Assembly: GCF_040403615.1 (NCBI RefSeq)
Contig: NZ_JBBAKG010000021.1
Location: 14,583 to 78,582, forward strand
Source of the DNA: Haliscomenobacter sp040403615
Lineage (GTDB): Bacteria; Bacteroidota; Bacteroidia; Chitinophagales; Saprospiraceae
DNA length: 64,000 nt
Direction of reading: 5' to 3'
Shown here: piece after piece, positions 24,109-32,839 of the stretch
Numbering within the stretch: the stretch's first letter is position 1
Layout of the letters: each line of letters starts with the position of its first letter
Notes under the pieces: generated by a model
Databases searched by the model: none
Told to the model about the DNA's origin: nothing
The model's input: the letters and a program-made list of their open reading frames with translations, nothing else
Made by a program: the position numbers and the translations under genes

Positions 24109-26427
24109 TTAAAACCGCAATGCCATGGCCAAACTCGGCAATACTGGCAATTGATTTACTCTCCGATTGGTAATCCGATCCACATAAAATACATTTTCGC
24201 GGTTGTACACATTGGTTACGCTGGCCGTCAACTCAAGGGAAGAGTAGCGCGAAAATTTAATCAGGTATTTCAAAGAAGCGTCCAAACGGTGGTACCAGGA
24301 CAAACGCCCCCCATTGATTTGATCAGACAAAAGAACACCCAAGGGGGCATTTCCGCCCAAAACATTGGTTTGTAATAATTTTGTATAGGGATTGTTTTCG
24401 TAAAATCCTCGGGTTTGCGTGAATGGAAAGCCCGAACCAATGTTCCAACGAGCGCTTGCTTCCCATTGCTTGTTGAGCCCAAAACGCAAAGTGGACAGCA
24501 GGTTGATGTTGTGCCTCCGGTCGAAAACGGGATTGTACACTTGTACGCCATTGTCGCGATTGACCTTGGCATACGAATACGTGCCCCAGCAATACAAATT
24601 GCCCCGACTGTAGCGCAGCGTAAAGTCTACCCCATATGCTTCACCAGTTTCGGTCACGTAATTGGGATCCTGAGCACTGAGTTTGTTGCGGTTGATGTTG
24701 ATGAGCTGGATGAATTGTTTCCAGTAAGGTTCTACGTTCAGTTCCAGGTATTTTCCCAAATCTAGTTCGAAACCCGCTACAGCATGCCAGGCTTTTTGCA
24801 AGCGGTGGTCAACCGGGGTACGCGAATTGGGTTTGAACAAACTCTCTTCGGGCCCGGCCAAAAATCCCACAAAGAAATTCACCACATCCAGGTCATTGAC
24901 GGTACTGACCAGGTTCTGGGCGTATACGCCACCGGCTGCTTTGAAGCGCAAAAAATTGGTAGCGTTGTACTTTAACCCCAGGCGAGGCTCCAGCGACATT
25001 TTGGATTGGGAGGCATAATAATGCGCCCGAAATCCGGGTTCAATCACCAGGTTTTTGATTTCTTGCCTGAATTTGACATAGCCTGCCAATTCGCTGGTAA
25101 AATCTTGCTGCGCAAAAGACAAGCCCACCAGGTTTCTAAAGCGGAAATCTGTATTGAAGCCCACAAATTCAAATCCGTAATTCAATTGATTGCGGTGGCC
25201 GTAGTAGGTGAAATTCAGGTTGGCATTGTAAGTGGTGATACCGCTTTGACGTGGGCCACCATTTTTTTCCGCCAAACTGATGTTGTAATTGCTAAAACCC
25301 ACCGTGCCGTTGAGTACTACATTGGAATTGTTGGGAATCAAGGTGAAATTGCCACCCCCTCCGGTGGAAGTCCAATTCAGTTTGGCCAGGCCGGCAAAAT
25401 TAAACTGATCTGTAAAATTGAAGCCGAATACATCCAGTTTGCTGCCATTTTCGGCATTGAAAGACAATTTGCCATACAAGTCCGTGTACTGAAAGGGCAA
25501 ATTGTTGGCAATGCTCAAACTGGTGTCGTTTTTGGCAAAAGCATAATAATTGCTGTCAATGGCATAGCTGTACAAGGAGCGGGAAGTCTGATCGATCAGC
25601 GCATGTTTGCCTGTGAACAGGAAAGAAATGCTGCTGCCATTTTCATTTTTTAACGGTTTGATGGGCCCTTCAATCAAGGCTTTGGCCTGAAAGGGACTGG
25701 CGGAAACCAGGCCACCCAGGCGTTTACGGTTGCCTTCGCGGGTTTTGATGTCCACTACGGCAGAGATGCGGCCTCCGTATTCGGCGTTGTAACCACCCGT
25801 ATACACATCCATGTTGCGGATGGTTTCGGTTTCAAAAACCGAAAACAAGCCGATGGAGTGAAAAGGATTGTAAATGATCATGCCATCCAGTAGCATCTTG
25901 TTTTGCACGGGTGAGCCACCTCGAATGAACAACTGACCGCCTTGGTCGCCAGAACTCACCACTCCCGGCAGCACAGTTAAGTATTGCGCCACGTCGGCTT
26001 CTCCACCAATAGAAGGAGTACTCTGAATCTGTTTGGCAGATGCCGATAATTTGGAAATTTGAATTTGGGTTCGAGCCTGGGCACGCCGCCCTGAGATGTC
26101 GATCCCTTCCAGTTGAATTGGAGCAGCTTTGAGCAAAAAACGCTGGTAAGAGATGTTTCCAGCGCTCAGTTCCCGCTCAAAAACTGCTGTTTCGTACCCT
26201 AGGTAAGCCACCGATACCTGGTATTTTCCAGGAACAAGATTGGAAATACTAAAAAATCCATTGGCATCCGTAATGGCGCCCTGACCAGGGTTGTTTTGGA
26301 TGCTGACGCTGGCGAACCCAATTGGATTCCCCGTCTCTTCATCGTAAACATTGCCCCGGAGGGTTGCATTTTGGGCTTGCAGCCAGTTGCCCAATAGCAG
26401 TAAGGGCAGCAACAACAATATTCTCAT
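24109..26427 (-). CDS. TonB-dependent outer-membrane receptor with carboxypeptidase-regulatory N-domain
   Basis: 772 residues. Signal MRILLLLPLLLLGNWLQAQ, then a CarboxypepD_reg-like beta-sandwich (residues ~21-100, LRGNVYDEETGNPIGFASVS), a plug domain (~125-235, with QLFIRGGSPVQNKMLLDGM and GGYNAEYGGRISAVVDIK) and a 22-strand barrel ending in LPVLPSLAMALRF, with terminal Phe. It would import a bulky ligand across the outer membrane using TonB energy. No SusD partner follows, so it is not a classic SusCD pair; ligand unknown. It is the last gene of a possible minus-strand run from guaA, separated from yciO by 28 bases. Confidence 0.9.
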   Translation of the reverse strand: MRILLLLPLLLLGNWLQAQNATLRGNVYDEETGNPIGFASVSIQNNPGQGAITDANGFFSISNLVPGKYQVSVAYLGYETAVFERELSAGNISYQRFLLKAAPIQLEGIDISGRRAQARTQIQISKLSASAKQIQSTPSIGGEADVAQYLTVLPGVVSSGDQGGQLFIRGGSPVQNKMLLDGMIIYNPFHSIGLFSVFETETIRNMDVYTGGYNAEYGGRISAVVDIKTREGNRKRLGGLVSASPFQAKALIEGPIKPLKNENGSSISFLFTGKHALIDQTSRSLYSYAIDSNYYAFAKNDTSLSIANNLPFQYTDLYGKLSFNAENGSKLDVFGFNFTDQFNFAGLAKLNWTSTGGGGNFTLIPNNSNVVLNGTVGFSNYNISLAEKNGGPRQSGITTYNANLNFTYYGHRNQLNYGFEFVGFNTDFRFRNLVGLSFAQQDFTSELAGYVKFRQEIKNLVIEPGFRAHYYASQSKMSLEPRLGLKYNATNFLRFKAAGGVYAQNLVSTVNDLDVVNFFVGFLAGPEESLFKPNSRTPVDHRLQKAWHAVAGFELDLGKYLELNVEPYWKQFIQLININRNKLSAQDPNYVTETGEAYGVDFTLRYSRGNLYCWGTYSYAKVNRDNGVQVYNPVFDRRHNINLLSTLRFGLNKQWEASARWNIGSGFPFTQTRGFYENNPYTKLLQTNVLGGNAPLGVLLSDQINGGRLSWYHRLDASLKYLIKFSRYSSLELTASVTNVYNRENVFYVDRITNRRVNQLPVLPSLAMALRF

Positions 26428-26455
26428 GTTTATTTTTTGTCTGGGAAAGAACTAC

Positions 26456-27073
26456 TTAGGAAAACTCTAGCATTCCTGCACCTAAGCGCAACACTACGGG
26501 TTTTTCCTGGGTACAATCTACCACGGTTGAAGGAGTGTTTCCACCGTTTCCACTGTCGATCACAATGTCCACCAGCTTTTGAAAATCCTCGTAAATCAAC
26601 TCAGGATCAGTGAAGTATTCCAGAATTTCATCGTCGGATTTGAGTGAAGTGGTCAAGATGGGGCGCCCCAATCCTTCTACGAGTTGGAGGGGAATGTTGT
26701 GGTCGGGGATGCGAATGCCGATGGTTTTTTTGCGGTTGCGAAACATCTTGGGTACATCTCCCGCCGCGGGCAAAATGAAGGTGAACGCTCCGGGGAGGTT
26801 GCGTTTGAGTAGTTTAAACGTAGGATTATCGATCTGGTGGGTGTATTCTTGCACCTGGCTGATGTCCTTGCAGATGATGGCCAGCATGGCATCTTTGGGG
26901 TCGAGACGGCGCAAACGGCATATTTTTTCCACTGCAGCCTGGTTGTTGATGTCGCAACCCAGGCCATAAACGGTATCAGTGGGATAAATAATGATGCCAC
27001 CCTCATTGAGTTTCTCAATAACTTGATTGATTTTACGCCCTTCCGGATTGTCGGCGTTGATTCGCAGCAGCAT
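26456..27073 (-). CDS. yciO: YciO-type Sua5/YrdC family protein
   Basis: 205 residues from ATG 27073, where MLLRINADNPEGRKINQVIE matches the family start; an ATG at 27109 is upstream. The Sua5/YrdC nucleotide-binding fold shows IIYPTDTVYGLGCDI, KRNLPGAFTFIL, RKKTIGIRIPD and STVVDCT. The YrdC domain makes threonylcarbamoyl-AMP for tRNA t6A synthesis, but the overall pattern (C-terminal VVLRLGAG, FTFIL) is closer to E. coli YciO, whose exact role is less certain. It overlaps no neighbour; the TrmH-type methyltransferase lies 76 bases upstream, so a tRNA-modification cluster is plausible. Confidence 0.87.
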   Translation of the reverse strand: MLLRINADNPEGRKINQVIEKLNEGGIIIYPTDTVYGLGCDINNQAAVEKICRLRRLDPKDAMLAIICKDISQVQEYTHQIDNPTFKLLKRNLPGAFTFILPAAGDVPKMFRNRKKTIGIRIPDHNIPLQLVEGLGRPILTTSLKSDDEILEYFTDPELIYEDFQKLVDIVIDSGNGGNTPSTVVDCTQEKPVVLRLGAGMLEFS

Positions 27074-27149
27074 AGGCTTCTTTTTGCCCAAGATAGCGGT
27101 TTTCTGCAAAAGTATTCAAACAAGAAGCTCGAGGAGGAAGGGAAAAGTG

Positions 27150-27791
27150 CTACTTGGTCATTTTCCATGCTTCTTCGGCATCATCTTGTCTGCGATTGTA
27201 ATCCTCCAGCAAGTTGGATTGTTGTTCGCTACTGGCGGGATTTCCTGCACCGTACCAACCAAGGTTGTTTCTTTGTCGAAAAGCCTCGTACAAGGAAACG
27301 GCACAAGCCACCGATACATTCAAACTTTGCGCCATGCCCATTTGGGGGATGATGAAATTGCCATCCGCATGGCTAAGCGCCAATTCTGAGAGGCCATCCG
27401 CTTCGTTGCCAAAGAGCAGTGCTGCCGACTGGGCCAGGTTAAGTTCGTACAAGGATTTGGCGTCGTGGGCCAAATGGGTGGCATACACCTGAGCATAATT
27501 CCGGCGTACATGCTCCATACAAGCTTCCACATCTCGGTAAAGGTACACGTCGATCCATTTGCGGGAACCCGCCGAACTGCGCTTGCCCAATTCGAGTTTG
27601 TGGTTTTGCAATCCCGGGCGGGTATACAACACAAATACCTCGCGGATGCCAACGGAATCACAGGATCGCAATACCGCACCGACATTGTGCGGATCATCCA
27701 CGTTTTCAAGGATTACCGTCAAATCAAACTGACGGTTTTGTACCAGTTGATGGATTTTTTGTACGCGAGATGTCTCCATCTTTTTCATCAA
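27150..27791 (-). CDS. TrmH/SpoU-family tRNA (2'-O-ribose) methyltransferase
   Basis: 213 residues. SPOUT signatures: VILENVDDPHNVGAVLRSCDS (motif 1, Asn and Arg), ALLFGNEADGLSE (motif 2, FGNExxGLS) and IPQMGMAQSLNVSVACAVSLYE (motif 3, SLNVSVAxA). These bind S-adenosylmethionine in a deep trefoil knot and methylate the 2'-OH of G18 in TrmH itself. The last ~35 residues (SEQQSNLLEDYNRRQDDAEE) are a basic/acidic helix seen in the TrmH group. It starts 6 bases after the stop of the lipoprotein gene upstream, so it is in an operon with it. Confidence 0.9.
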   Translation of the reverse strand: MMKKMETSRVQKIHQLVQNRQFDLTVILENVDDPHNVGAVLRSCDSVGIREVFVLYTRPGLQNHKLELGKRSSAGSRKWIDVYLYRDVEACMEHVRRNYAQVYATHLAHDAKSLYELNLAQSAALLFGNEADGLSELALSHADGNFIIPQMGMAQSLNVSVACAVSLYEAFRQRNNLGWYGAGNPASSEQQSNLLEDYNRRQDDAEEAWKMTK

Positions 27792-27797
27792 AATTTT

Positions 27798-29312
27798 CTA
27801 GCGCTGGATGGGAGGCAAGGGCTTGAATTGGAAGCCCGAAAACTCCAAAATGTGTACAAATTGATTTTCGTAGCGCTGGGTTGGTGCATACTGTTCGTTG
27901 CTGAATGGTGCATTGTTGACCATGCGGGTAAACACAAATCCGGTGTGCAGTCCTTTTCCTGGGTTGCGTTCCAGGTTGTCGCGAAGGTTGGGGCCAAAAT
28001 TGGCCAGCATGCGGCCAAAATAGATCATTTGGTCATAGCCTGCAAACGCTTCTGGTTTGGGCAAGGCAGCGTAGCGGGCAAAAAACTCTTTTTTAAAGCT
28101 CAATACCTCTGGTGATTGCTCGTCGATGTAGGCAACCTGACTGACCCGCACCTGGCACTGCTCATACAACTCAAATTCCATGTGTTCAAAGTCCACCCAT
28201 TGAGGCATGCCGTATACCACTACTTTTTGACCGCTACTTTTGGCGGCTTTTACCGCCCGCAACAGGTAAAAGATGTAAGTTTCATCAGCCCATGAAGGCA
28301 CGATAATCGCGGCCTGGGCTTTGTTTTGAATGTAAGGACGTAAGTTGATGGTGCCGTAGGTTTTGTCGTCACCAGATAATGGATATTCCAAAAAAGCGGG
28401 ATTGCCCATGGCCAGTTTGGGTGCATACGCTTTGCGCATGTACTCCAGGCAATTCTGTTCTCCAGGGACATTGCGGGTAACCACTACGATTTCATCCGGA
28501 CGGAATTCACTCAAGGCATGATTCAACAATCCCTGGCAATGCGATTCCAGACTCGGATTCATCTGGAAGTAGTTGGGATTGTCTTGGGTGAGCGTGCCTA
28601 CCGCGCTAAAGGACGAAACCATCGGTTTGTTGTTGCGCTTGGCAAACTCTGCAACGATCTTGATGTTGTCTCGGCGGTAAGGGCCGATCAGCAAGTGGGC
28701 ATTTTGAATATCTGGCTGGCGCAACAGGCGGAACACCTCATTCGTGTCCGCCTTGGTATCCAATACACTTACATTCAAGGGAATGCCTTCGAGATTCAGG
28801 GCGCTCAGTGCCATTTTTAATCCGCCATAATACTGCAAGGCCCATTCGCTTACTGAATTATTGGCTACCGAAGAACTGGCTAGGCCGCTCATGAAGGGCA
28901 ACAATACAGCAATATTGTAGGCTGGAAGGTTGTGGTATTGCCCGGGTTGGTTTACGGGAGAACTGGCATTGGGTACGATAGAAGATGGCACCCCAGGCAC
29001 ACTTGGAACTGCTCCTCGGCCAGTATTGGGAACGGGCAATTTTTTGGTGTCGGAAGCAATGGGTGCGGTACTGCCATTCCCATCTTTCCAGCGGATGGTA
29101 TCGATTTTTTCCTGTGGATTGTTGGGGATTACGACCCAAGCTCTTTTGATTGGATCGTATACCGTTTTGCCAGTTGCTGGAGCAGGATTGTTTTGATTGG
29201 GTTTTGCCCCATATTCGCGGGGTACTTCGGCAGGCGCAGTTGTAGAACCCGTTGTTGAAACCGGTTTAAACATACTACACCCCATTAGCGATACAGCCAA
29301 CAAGAAACCCAT
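27798..29312 (-). CDS. Periplasmic-binding-fold lipoprotein (type I, receptor-family ligand-binding)
   Basis: About 504 residues from ATG 29312, giving a short lipoprotein signal (MGFLLAVSLMGC); upstream codons run into guaA, so no better start exists. A ~120-residue Pro/Thr/Ser linker follows, then a type I periplasmic-binding fold (YNIAVLLPFMSGL ... LLIGPYRRDNIKIVAEFAKR ... PMVSSFSAVGTLTQDNPNYF), as in branched-chain amino-acid binding proteins and LpoA-type cell-wall activators. No ABC permease genes are near, which favours an envelope or peptidoglycan role over transport. It is 55 bases downstream of guaA and 6 bases upstream of the TrmH-type gene. Confidence 0.8.
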   Translation of the reverse strand: MGFLLAVSLMGCSMFKPVSTTGSTTAPAEVPREYGAKPNQNNPAPATGKTVYDPIKRAWVVIPNNPQEKIDTIRWKDGNGSTAPIASDTKKLPVPNTGRGAVPSVPGVPSSIVPNASSPVNQPGQYHNLPAYNIAVLLPFMSGLASSSVANNSVSEWALQYYGGLKMALSALNLEGIPLNVSVLDTKADTNEVFRLLRQPDIQNAHLLIGPYRRDNIKIVAEFAKRNNKPMVSSFSAVGTLTQDNPNYFQMNPSLESHCQGLLNHALSEFRPDEIVVVTRNVPGEQNCLEYMRKAYAPKLAMGNPAFLEYPLSGDDKTYGTINLRPYIQNKAQAAIIVPSWADETYIFYLLRAVKAAKSSGQKVVVYGMPQWVDFEHMEFELYEQCQVRVSQVAYIDEQSPEVLSFKKEFFARYAALPKPEAFAGYDQMIYFGRMLANFGPNLRDNLERNPGKGLHTGFVFTRMVNNAPFSNEQYAPTQRYENQFVHILEFSGFQFKPLPPIQR

Positions 29313-29367
29313 AAGTTTGAACGTTGAGGTGCGGCCAAATGCACGTGATTGACAAGAGAATGGAAGG

Positions 29368-30906
29368 TTATTCCCACTCAATAGTTGCTGGTGGCTTTGT
29401 ACTGATATCATAAACAACCCGATTGATGCCTTTAACATTGTTGATGATTTCACTCGACACTTTAGCCAGAAATTCATAAGGCAGGTGACTCCATTCGGCA
29501 GTCATACCGTCTACTGAATTAACTGCGCGCAGTGCAACTGCTTGTTCGTAGGTGCGTTCGTCTCCCATTACGCCTACCGACTGGATGGGCAACAAGATCG
29601 TACCCGCTTGCCAAACTTGATCATACAGACCAAATTTACGCAGGTTATCGATATAAATGGCATCTGCTTCCTGTAGGAGCTTAACTTTTTCTGCATTGAC
29701 CTCGCCAAGGATCCGAATACCCAGGCCTGGGCCGGGGAAAGGGTGACGTTGGAGGATGTTTACGGGGATTTCGAGTTCAGCACCTACCCGCCGTACTTCG
29801 TCTTTGAACAACATCCGCAGGGGTTCCACAATTTTCAACCCCATCTTATCTGGTAAACCGCCTACGTTATGGTGTGATTTGATGGTAACCGATGGGCCGT
29901 GTACGGAAATGGATTCAATCACATCGGGATAAATCGTGCCTTGTCCCAGCCATTTCACGCCAGCATATTTTGCCGCTTCTGCTTCAAATACTTCAATGAA
30001 AAGCCGGCCAATGATTTTGCGCTTGGCTTCAGGATTGGTCACGCCTTTTAACTCTTCGTAAAAATGCTCCTTGGCATCAATGCCGTGAACATTCAAGCCA
30101 AGGTGTTCGTAAGAGTCTAAGACCTGGTCGTATTCCCCTTTGCGCAGCAAGCCATTGTCTACAAAAAAACAGGTTAGGTTGTCTCCAATGGCGCGTGAGA
30201 GCAGGGTGGCAGCAACTGTTGAATCAACGCCACCGGAAAGGGCCATCAACACTTTTTCGTCGCCGATCTTTTCTTTGAGTTCAGCCACGCTGTGCTCTGC
30301 AAAAGATCTTGGCGTCCATGCGCCACTGCATCCGGCGATATTGACCACAAAATTGCGCAGCAAGGTTGCCCCATCCAGGGTATGGGTCACTTCTGGGTGG
30401 AATTGAATGCAGTAAACTGGAGCACCAAAAGCCCCGTCTTTGGATTTGAAGGCAGCAACATCTACACTTTCGGTACCCGCCAGTAGCTCAAATTGCTCAG
30501 GAATCCGCATAATGGTATCGCCGTGCGACATCCATACCTGTGCATCAATTTGAATATCTTCCAACAATGGATCTTGCTGATAAATGCGGTGCAAATTGGC
30601 CTTGCCGTACTCTCTTTTTTCTGAACGTTGTACTTGGCCGCCGTAATATTGAGCAATGTATTGAGCGCCATAGCATACGCCCAGCACGGGTAATTTGCCA
30701 ATAATGGGTTGCAGGTCTATTTTAAGGGCATTTTCGTCGGTCACCGAGAAAGGGCTGCCCGAGAGGATTACCCCTTTGTAACTGTCATCAAGTTGTGGTG
30801 CCTTATTGAAGGGCACTATTTCGCTATACACGTTCAATTCCCGGATGCGTCGGGCAATCAATTGGGTGTACTGTGAGCCAAAATCGAGAATGAGGATCTT
30901 TTCCAT
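29368..30906 (-). CDS. guaA: GMP synthase (glutamine-hydrolysing)
   Basis: 512 residues from ATG 30906 (MEKILILDFGSQYTQLIARR), the normal length and start. The glutaminase domain carries Cys78 in GVCYGAQ and the His-x-Glu dyad in QFHPEVTHT; the synthetase domain has the PP-loop ALSGGVDSTVAATLL and the GMPS C-terminal dimer domain (KSHHNVGGLPDKMGLKIVEP, ending KPPATIEWE). It converts XMP, ATP and glutamine into GMP. First gene of the minus-strand run guaA-lipoprotein-trmH-like-yciO. The region upstream is a repeat-rich accessory patch. Confidence 0.97.
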   Translation of the reverse strand: MEKILILDFGSQYTQLIARRIRELNVYSEIVPFNKAPQLDDSYKGVILSGSPFSVTDENALKIDLQPIIGKLPVLGVCYGAQYIAQYYGGQVQRSEKREYGKANLHRIYQQDPLLEDIQIDAQVWMSHGDTIMRIPEQFELLAGTESVDVAAFKSKDGAFGAPVYCIQFHPEVTHTLDGATLLRNFVVNIAGCSGAWTPRSFAEHSVAELKEKIGDEKVLMALSGGVDSTVAATLLSRAIGDNLTCFFVDNGLLRKGEYDQVLDSYEHLGLNVHGIDAKEHFYEELKGVTNPEAKRKIIGRLFIEVFEAEAAKYAGVKWLGQGTIYPDVIESISVHGPSVTIKSHHNVGGLPDKMGLKIVEPLRMLFKDEVRRVGAELEIPVNILQRHPFPGPGLGIRILGEVNAEKVKLLQEADAIYIDNLRKFGLYDQVWQAGTILLPIQSVGVMGDERTYEQAVALRAVNSVDGMTAEWSHLPYEFLAKVSSEIINNVKGINRVVYDISTKPPATIEWE

Positions 30907-30990
30907 CGCGCAAAAATAAAAAGTTGCATTCAAAAGATGTTGCTTATTTTCAGAAAAGAATGGAAAAGAACCCGCATGTCAGTATTATTG

Positions 30991-31484
30991 TTCCACCCGC
31001 TAGTCCAGGTCTTTCAAAATCAACGTAAAACATAGCGCTACCGCTGGTACGGGTTTCCAGCCCCGTACCATTATCCGCACGTCTTCAGACGTGTGTAACC
31101 GTATGGAAATGAGTGTATTAATTTAATCTACCCCGCTACGACCAGCCCTTCACCCGCTGGTGCAAGTCTTGCCCAGCAGCGGACTGCTGGTTCAATGTCT
31201 TCAGACTTGAACTGATTATTTCCGCGTATCTGACGCAGGAGTATGCACGTTGTAAAAGCCAAGGTGAGATTCAAGCATCAAATGGCAAGAAAGGTTCAGA
31301 TTGAAGAAAAAGCATAAATTGCTACGCTAAAGAAAGCCTAAAATGGTGTATTTTTAGGAGTAGTGTGCATGGCTTAAGCTTAAGAGACGCGAAAATAATG
31401 GTACGGGTCATGAGACGCCGTACCAGCGTTGCTTCGGGTGTTTGGAACTGAGATGTGGGGAAAGACTTGTGCCAGCAGGTGGAA
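30991..31484. repeat. Composite ~494-bp inverted-repeat element (family A arms)
   Basis: Outer arms TTCCACCCGCTAGTCCAGGT (from 30991) and 31457-31484 are inverted copies (about 20 of 25). Inner arms 31041-31073 and 31396-31428, each a GGTACGG...CCGTACC hairpin ending in CCATTA, are also inverted to each other. A third family-A arm (ACCCGCTGGTGCAAGTCTTG) lies at 31152, followed by a CAGCAG/CTGCTG hairpin. The arms match the repeats at 2916 and 5537. It includes a 22-bp RHS-derived piece (31133-31154). From 30907 to 31962 I see no convincing gene. Confidence 0.65.
31133..31154 (+). other. 22-bp scrap identical to the RHS remnant
   Basis: CCGCTACGACCAGCCCTTCA and the next two bases are identical to 32673-32694 in the RHS fragment (encoding RYDQPFT). 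It is joined directly to a family-A arm, marking a recombination junction. Confidence 0.7.
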
Positions 31485-31962
31485 GGTGAAAGTGGGATGA
31501 ATTTTACTACCAACTACCTGAATAAATGGAATCGACTTGGTGAAATTGCAGCGGAAGTTGCCCGAAATCGACCTAGTGATAAAAAATAGCCATAGATTCT
31601 TGTTGGTTGTAATGGTAGTATGCGTGCATTCTATGTAACAGGCTAATGAATGATGAATTGAAAGATGAGTGTGAAGTTTTGAAGAATGTTATGTTAATCT
31701 TCAAACAATTTAAATCATGACATTTCAAATAAGCTAATTTTCGAAGGGTCCAAAAGCTTTTGTAACCATTTCCGTTTTTTTCATACCTCATCGATTGAAG
31801 TTATGTGAGGACGAACTTTGAGGATTAGGGTTTGACTAAATTATTCGCAAAAATCTTCACTTGGCTAGATATAGCTGATTTGTGAATTTTATGTCGGGAC
31901 TAATATTACTCAAACTGAATTTGACAAAACCTTTGAATGCCAGTAAATTAAAAACAACAGCC

Positions 31963-32466
31963 ATGCTTATTAAATTTATTTTGGGTTTACTGTCTTTGTT
32001 TCCCATACTTCTTCAAGGACAAAACAAAAACCAAACATTGCATTTTTTTTTGGATGATTGCTATAAAATACTTGATTCTATACCTAATAAAACAACAGTT
32101 TATGATGGAATAGGAAAGGTAACTCTGTTTGACGTGAAGAATATATCTGACAAATTAAGTATTAAATATTTCAGTTGTCCAACTAATTTAAGTAAAAAAA
32201 AGTCCTTAGAGTACATAAAAAACGTTGGAGATACACATGCTAAAATGTGGCAAAATAACTCGATTTACATAAAGAAAAAGCAAAGTAAAATTAATAATAA
32301 TTATGCTTATGTTGTCAATATTTTTTTAAATTTCGAAAATAAAAAAATGCAAATAATTTGTGTGCGAAGCAGAGATAAAATCTTTGAAATAATTTCATTT
32401 TCGGAGCCAGACTCATTGTTTAATAATAAAATTTACAATGACTTAAAGCACAAAAAATGTTTATAG
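31963..32466 (+). CDS. AT-rich orphan secreted protein
   Basis: 167 residues from ATG 31963, where MLIKFILGLLSLFPILLQGQ is a clear Sec signal (an in-frame ATG at 31882 gives an implausible leader). The rest is Lys/Asn/Ile-rich (FEIISFSEPDSLFNNKIYND) with no motif I recognise. It is far more AT-rich than its neighbours, and the GC-rich RHS fragment begins 12 bases after its stop. This composition contrast is typical of cassettes swapped at RHS toxin loci; an immunity or toxin-associated role is inference only. Confidence 0.6.
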   Translation: MLIKFILGLLSLFPILLQGQNKNQTLHFFLDDCYKILDSIPNKTTVYDGIGKVTLFDVKNISDKLSIKYFSCPTNLSKKKSLEYIKNVGDTHAKMWQNNSIYIKKKQSKINNNYAYVVNIFLNFENKKMQIICVRSRDKIFEIISFSEPDSLFNNKIYNDLKHKKCL

Positions 32467-32478
32467 ATACCGCACTAG

Positions 32479-32800
32479 CTGGCAGGTGTATGGGGCTGGC
32501 TGCAAAGTGTGGACTTCAGCTACAATGCCCAGGGCTGGCTCAGCAGTATCAACGGCTGGAACACCAGCGCCACCGTCAACACCCCGGCGCTGTGCACCCC
32601 CGCCATGCCCAACCCGGCCTCGCCCGCCCGCACGTTTTACAACGATGCCAACGACCTCTTTTACATGGACATCCGCTACGACCAGCCCTTCACCGGCATC
32701 TCAGGTCTGACGGCAGCCCCCGCCCAAAAAGCGGGCAACATCAGCCAGATCGCCTCGCGCGTACGTGGCCGCGAAGCCCAGATCATGTCCTACATTGAGC
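32479..32800 (+). pseudogene. RHS/YD-repeat protein fragment
   Basis: In one frame after a TAG at 32476 the sequence reads WLQSVDFSYNAQGWLSSING, then ...NDLFYMDIRYDQPF, QKAGNISQIASRVRGREAQI and MSY. This matches the Bacteroidota RHS consensus (IDYxYNIRGWL..IN, DLFxxxxxYD, YNGNISxIxW, YxYDALNRL). Upstream RHS repeats and the C-terminal core are absent; similarity ends near 32793-32800, shortly before the biotin carboxylase stop (32840). It is GC-rich. No start codon is convincing, so it is a dead fragment. Confidence 0.8.
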
Positions 32801-32839
32801 GCAACAAGCAAAGATGGAAAAATATAGCAGGGTTTTGCT

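Noticed and set aside
24109..26427. SusC-type nutrient receptor of a polysaccharide utilisation locus
   Set aside because: No SusD-like gene or glycoside hydrolase is near; the next genes are yciO and a methyltransferase.
31497..31589. A 30-codon frame ending ...NYLNKWNRLGEIAAEVARNR and PSDKK
   Set aside because: It looks like a real protein end, but it has no start context or length and lies just past the composite repeat; without a match it cannot be called a gene remnant.
31573..31791. Minus-strand frame of 72 codons in the accessory region
   Set aside because: Composition is that of random AT-rich DNA, with no family-like pattern, start signal or signal peptide.
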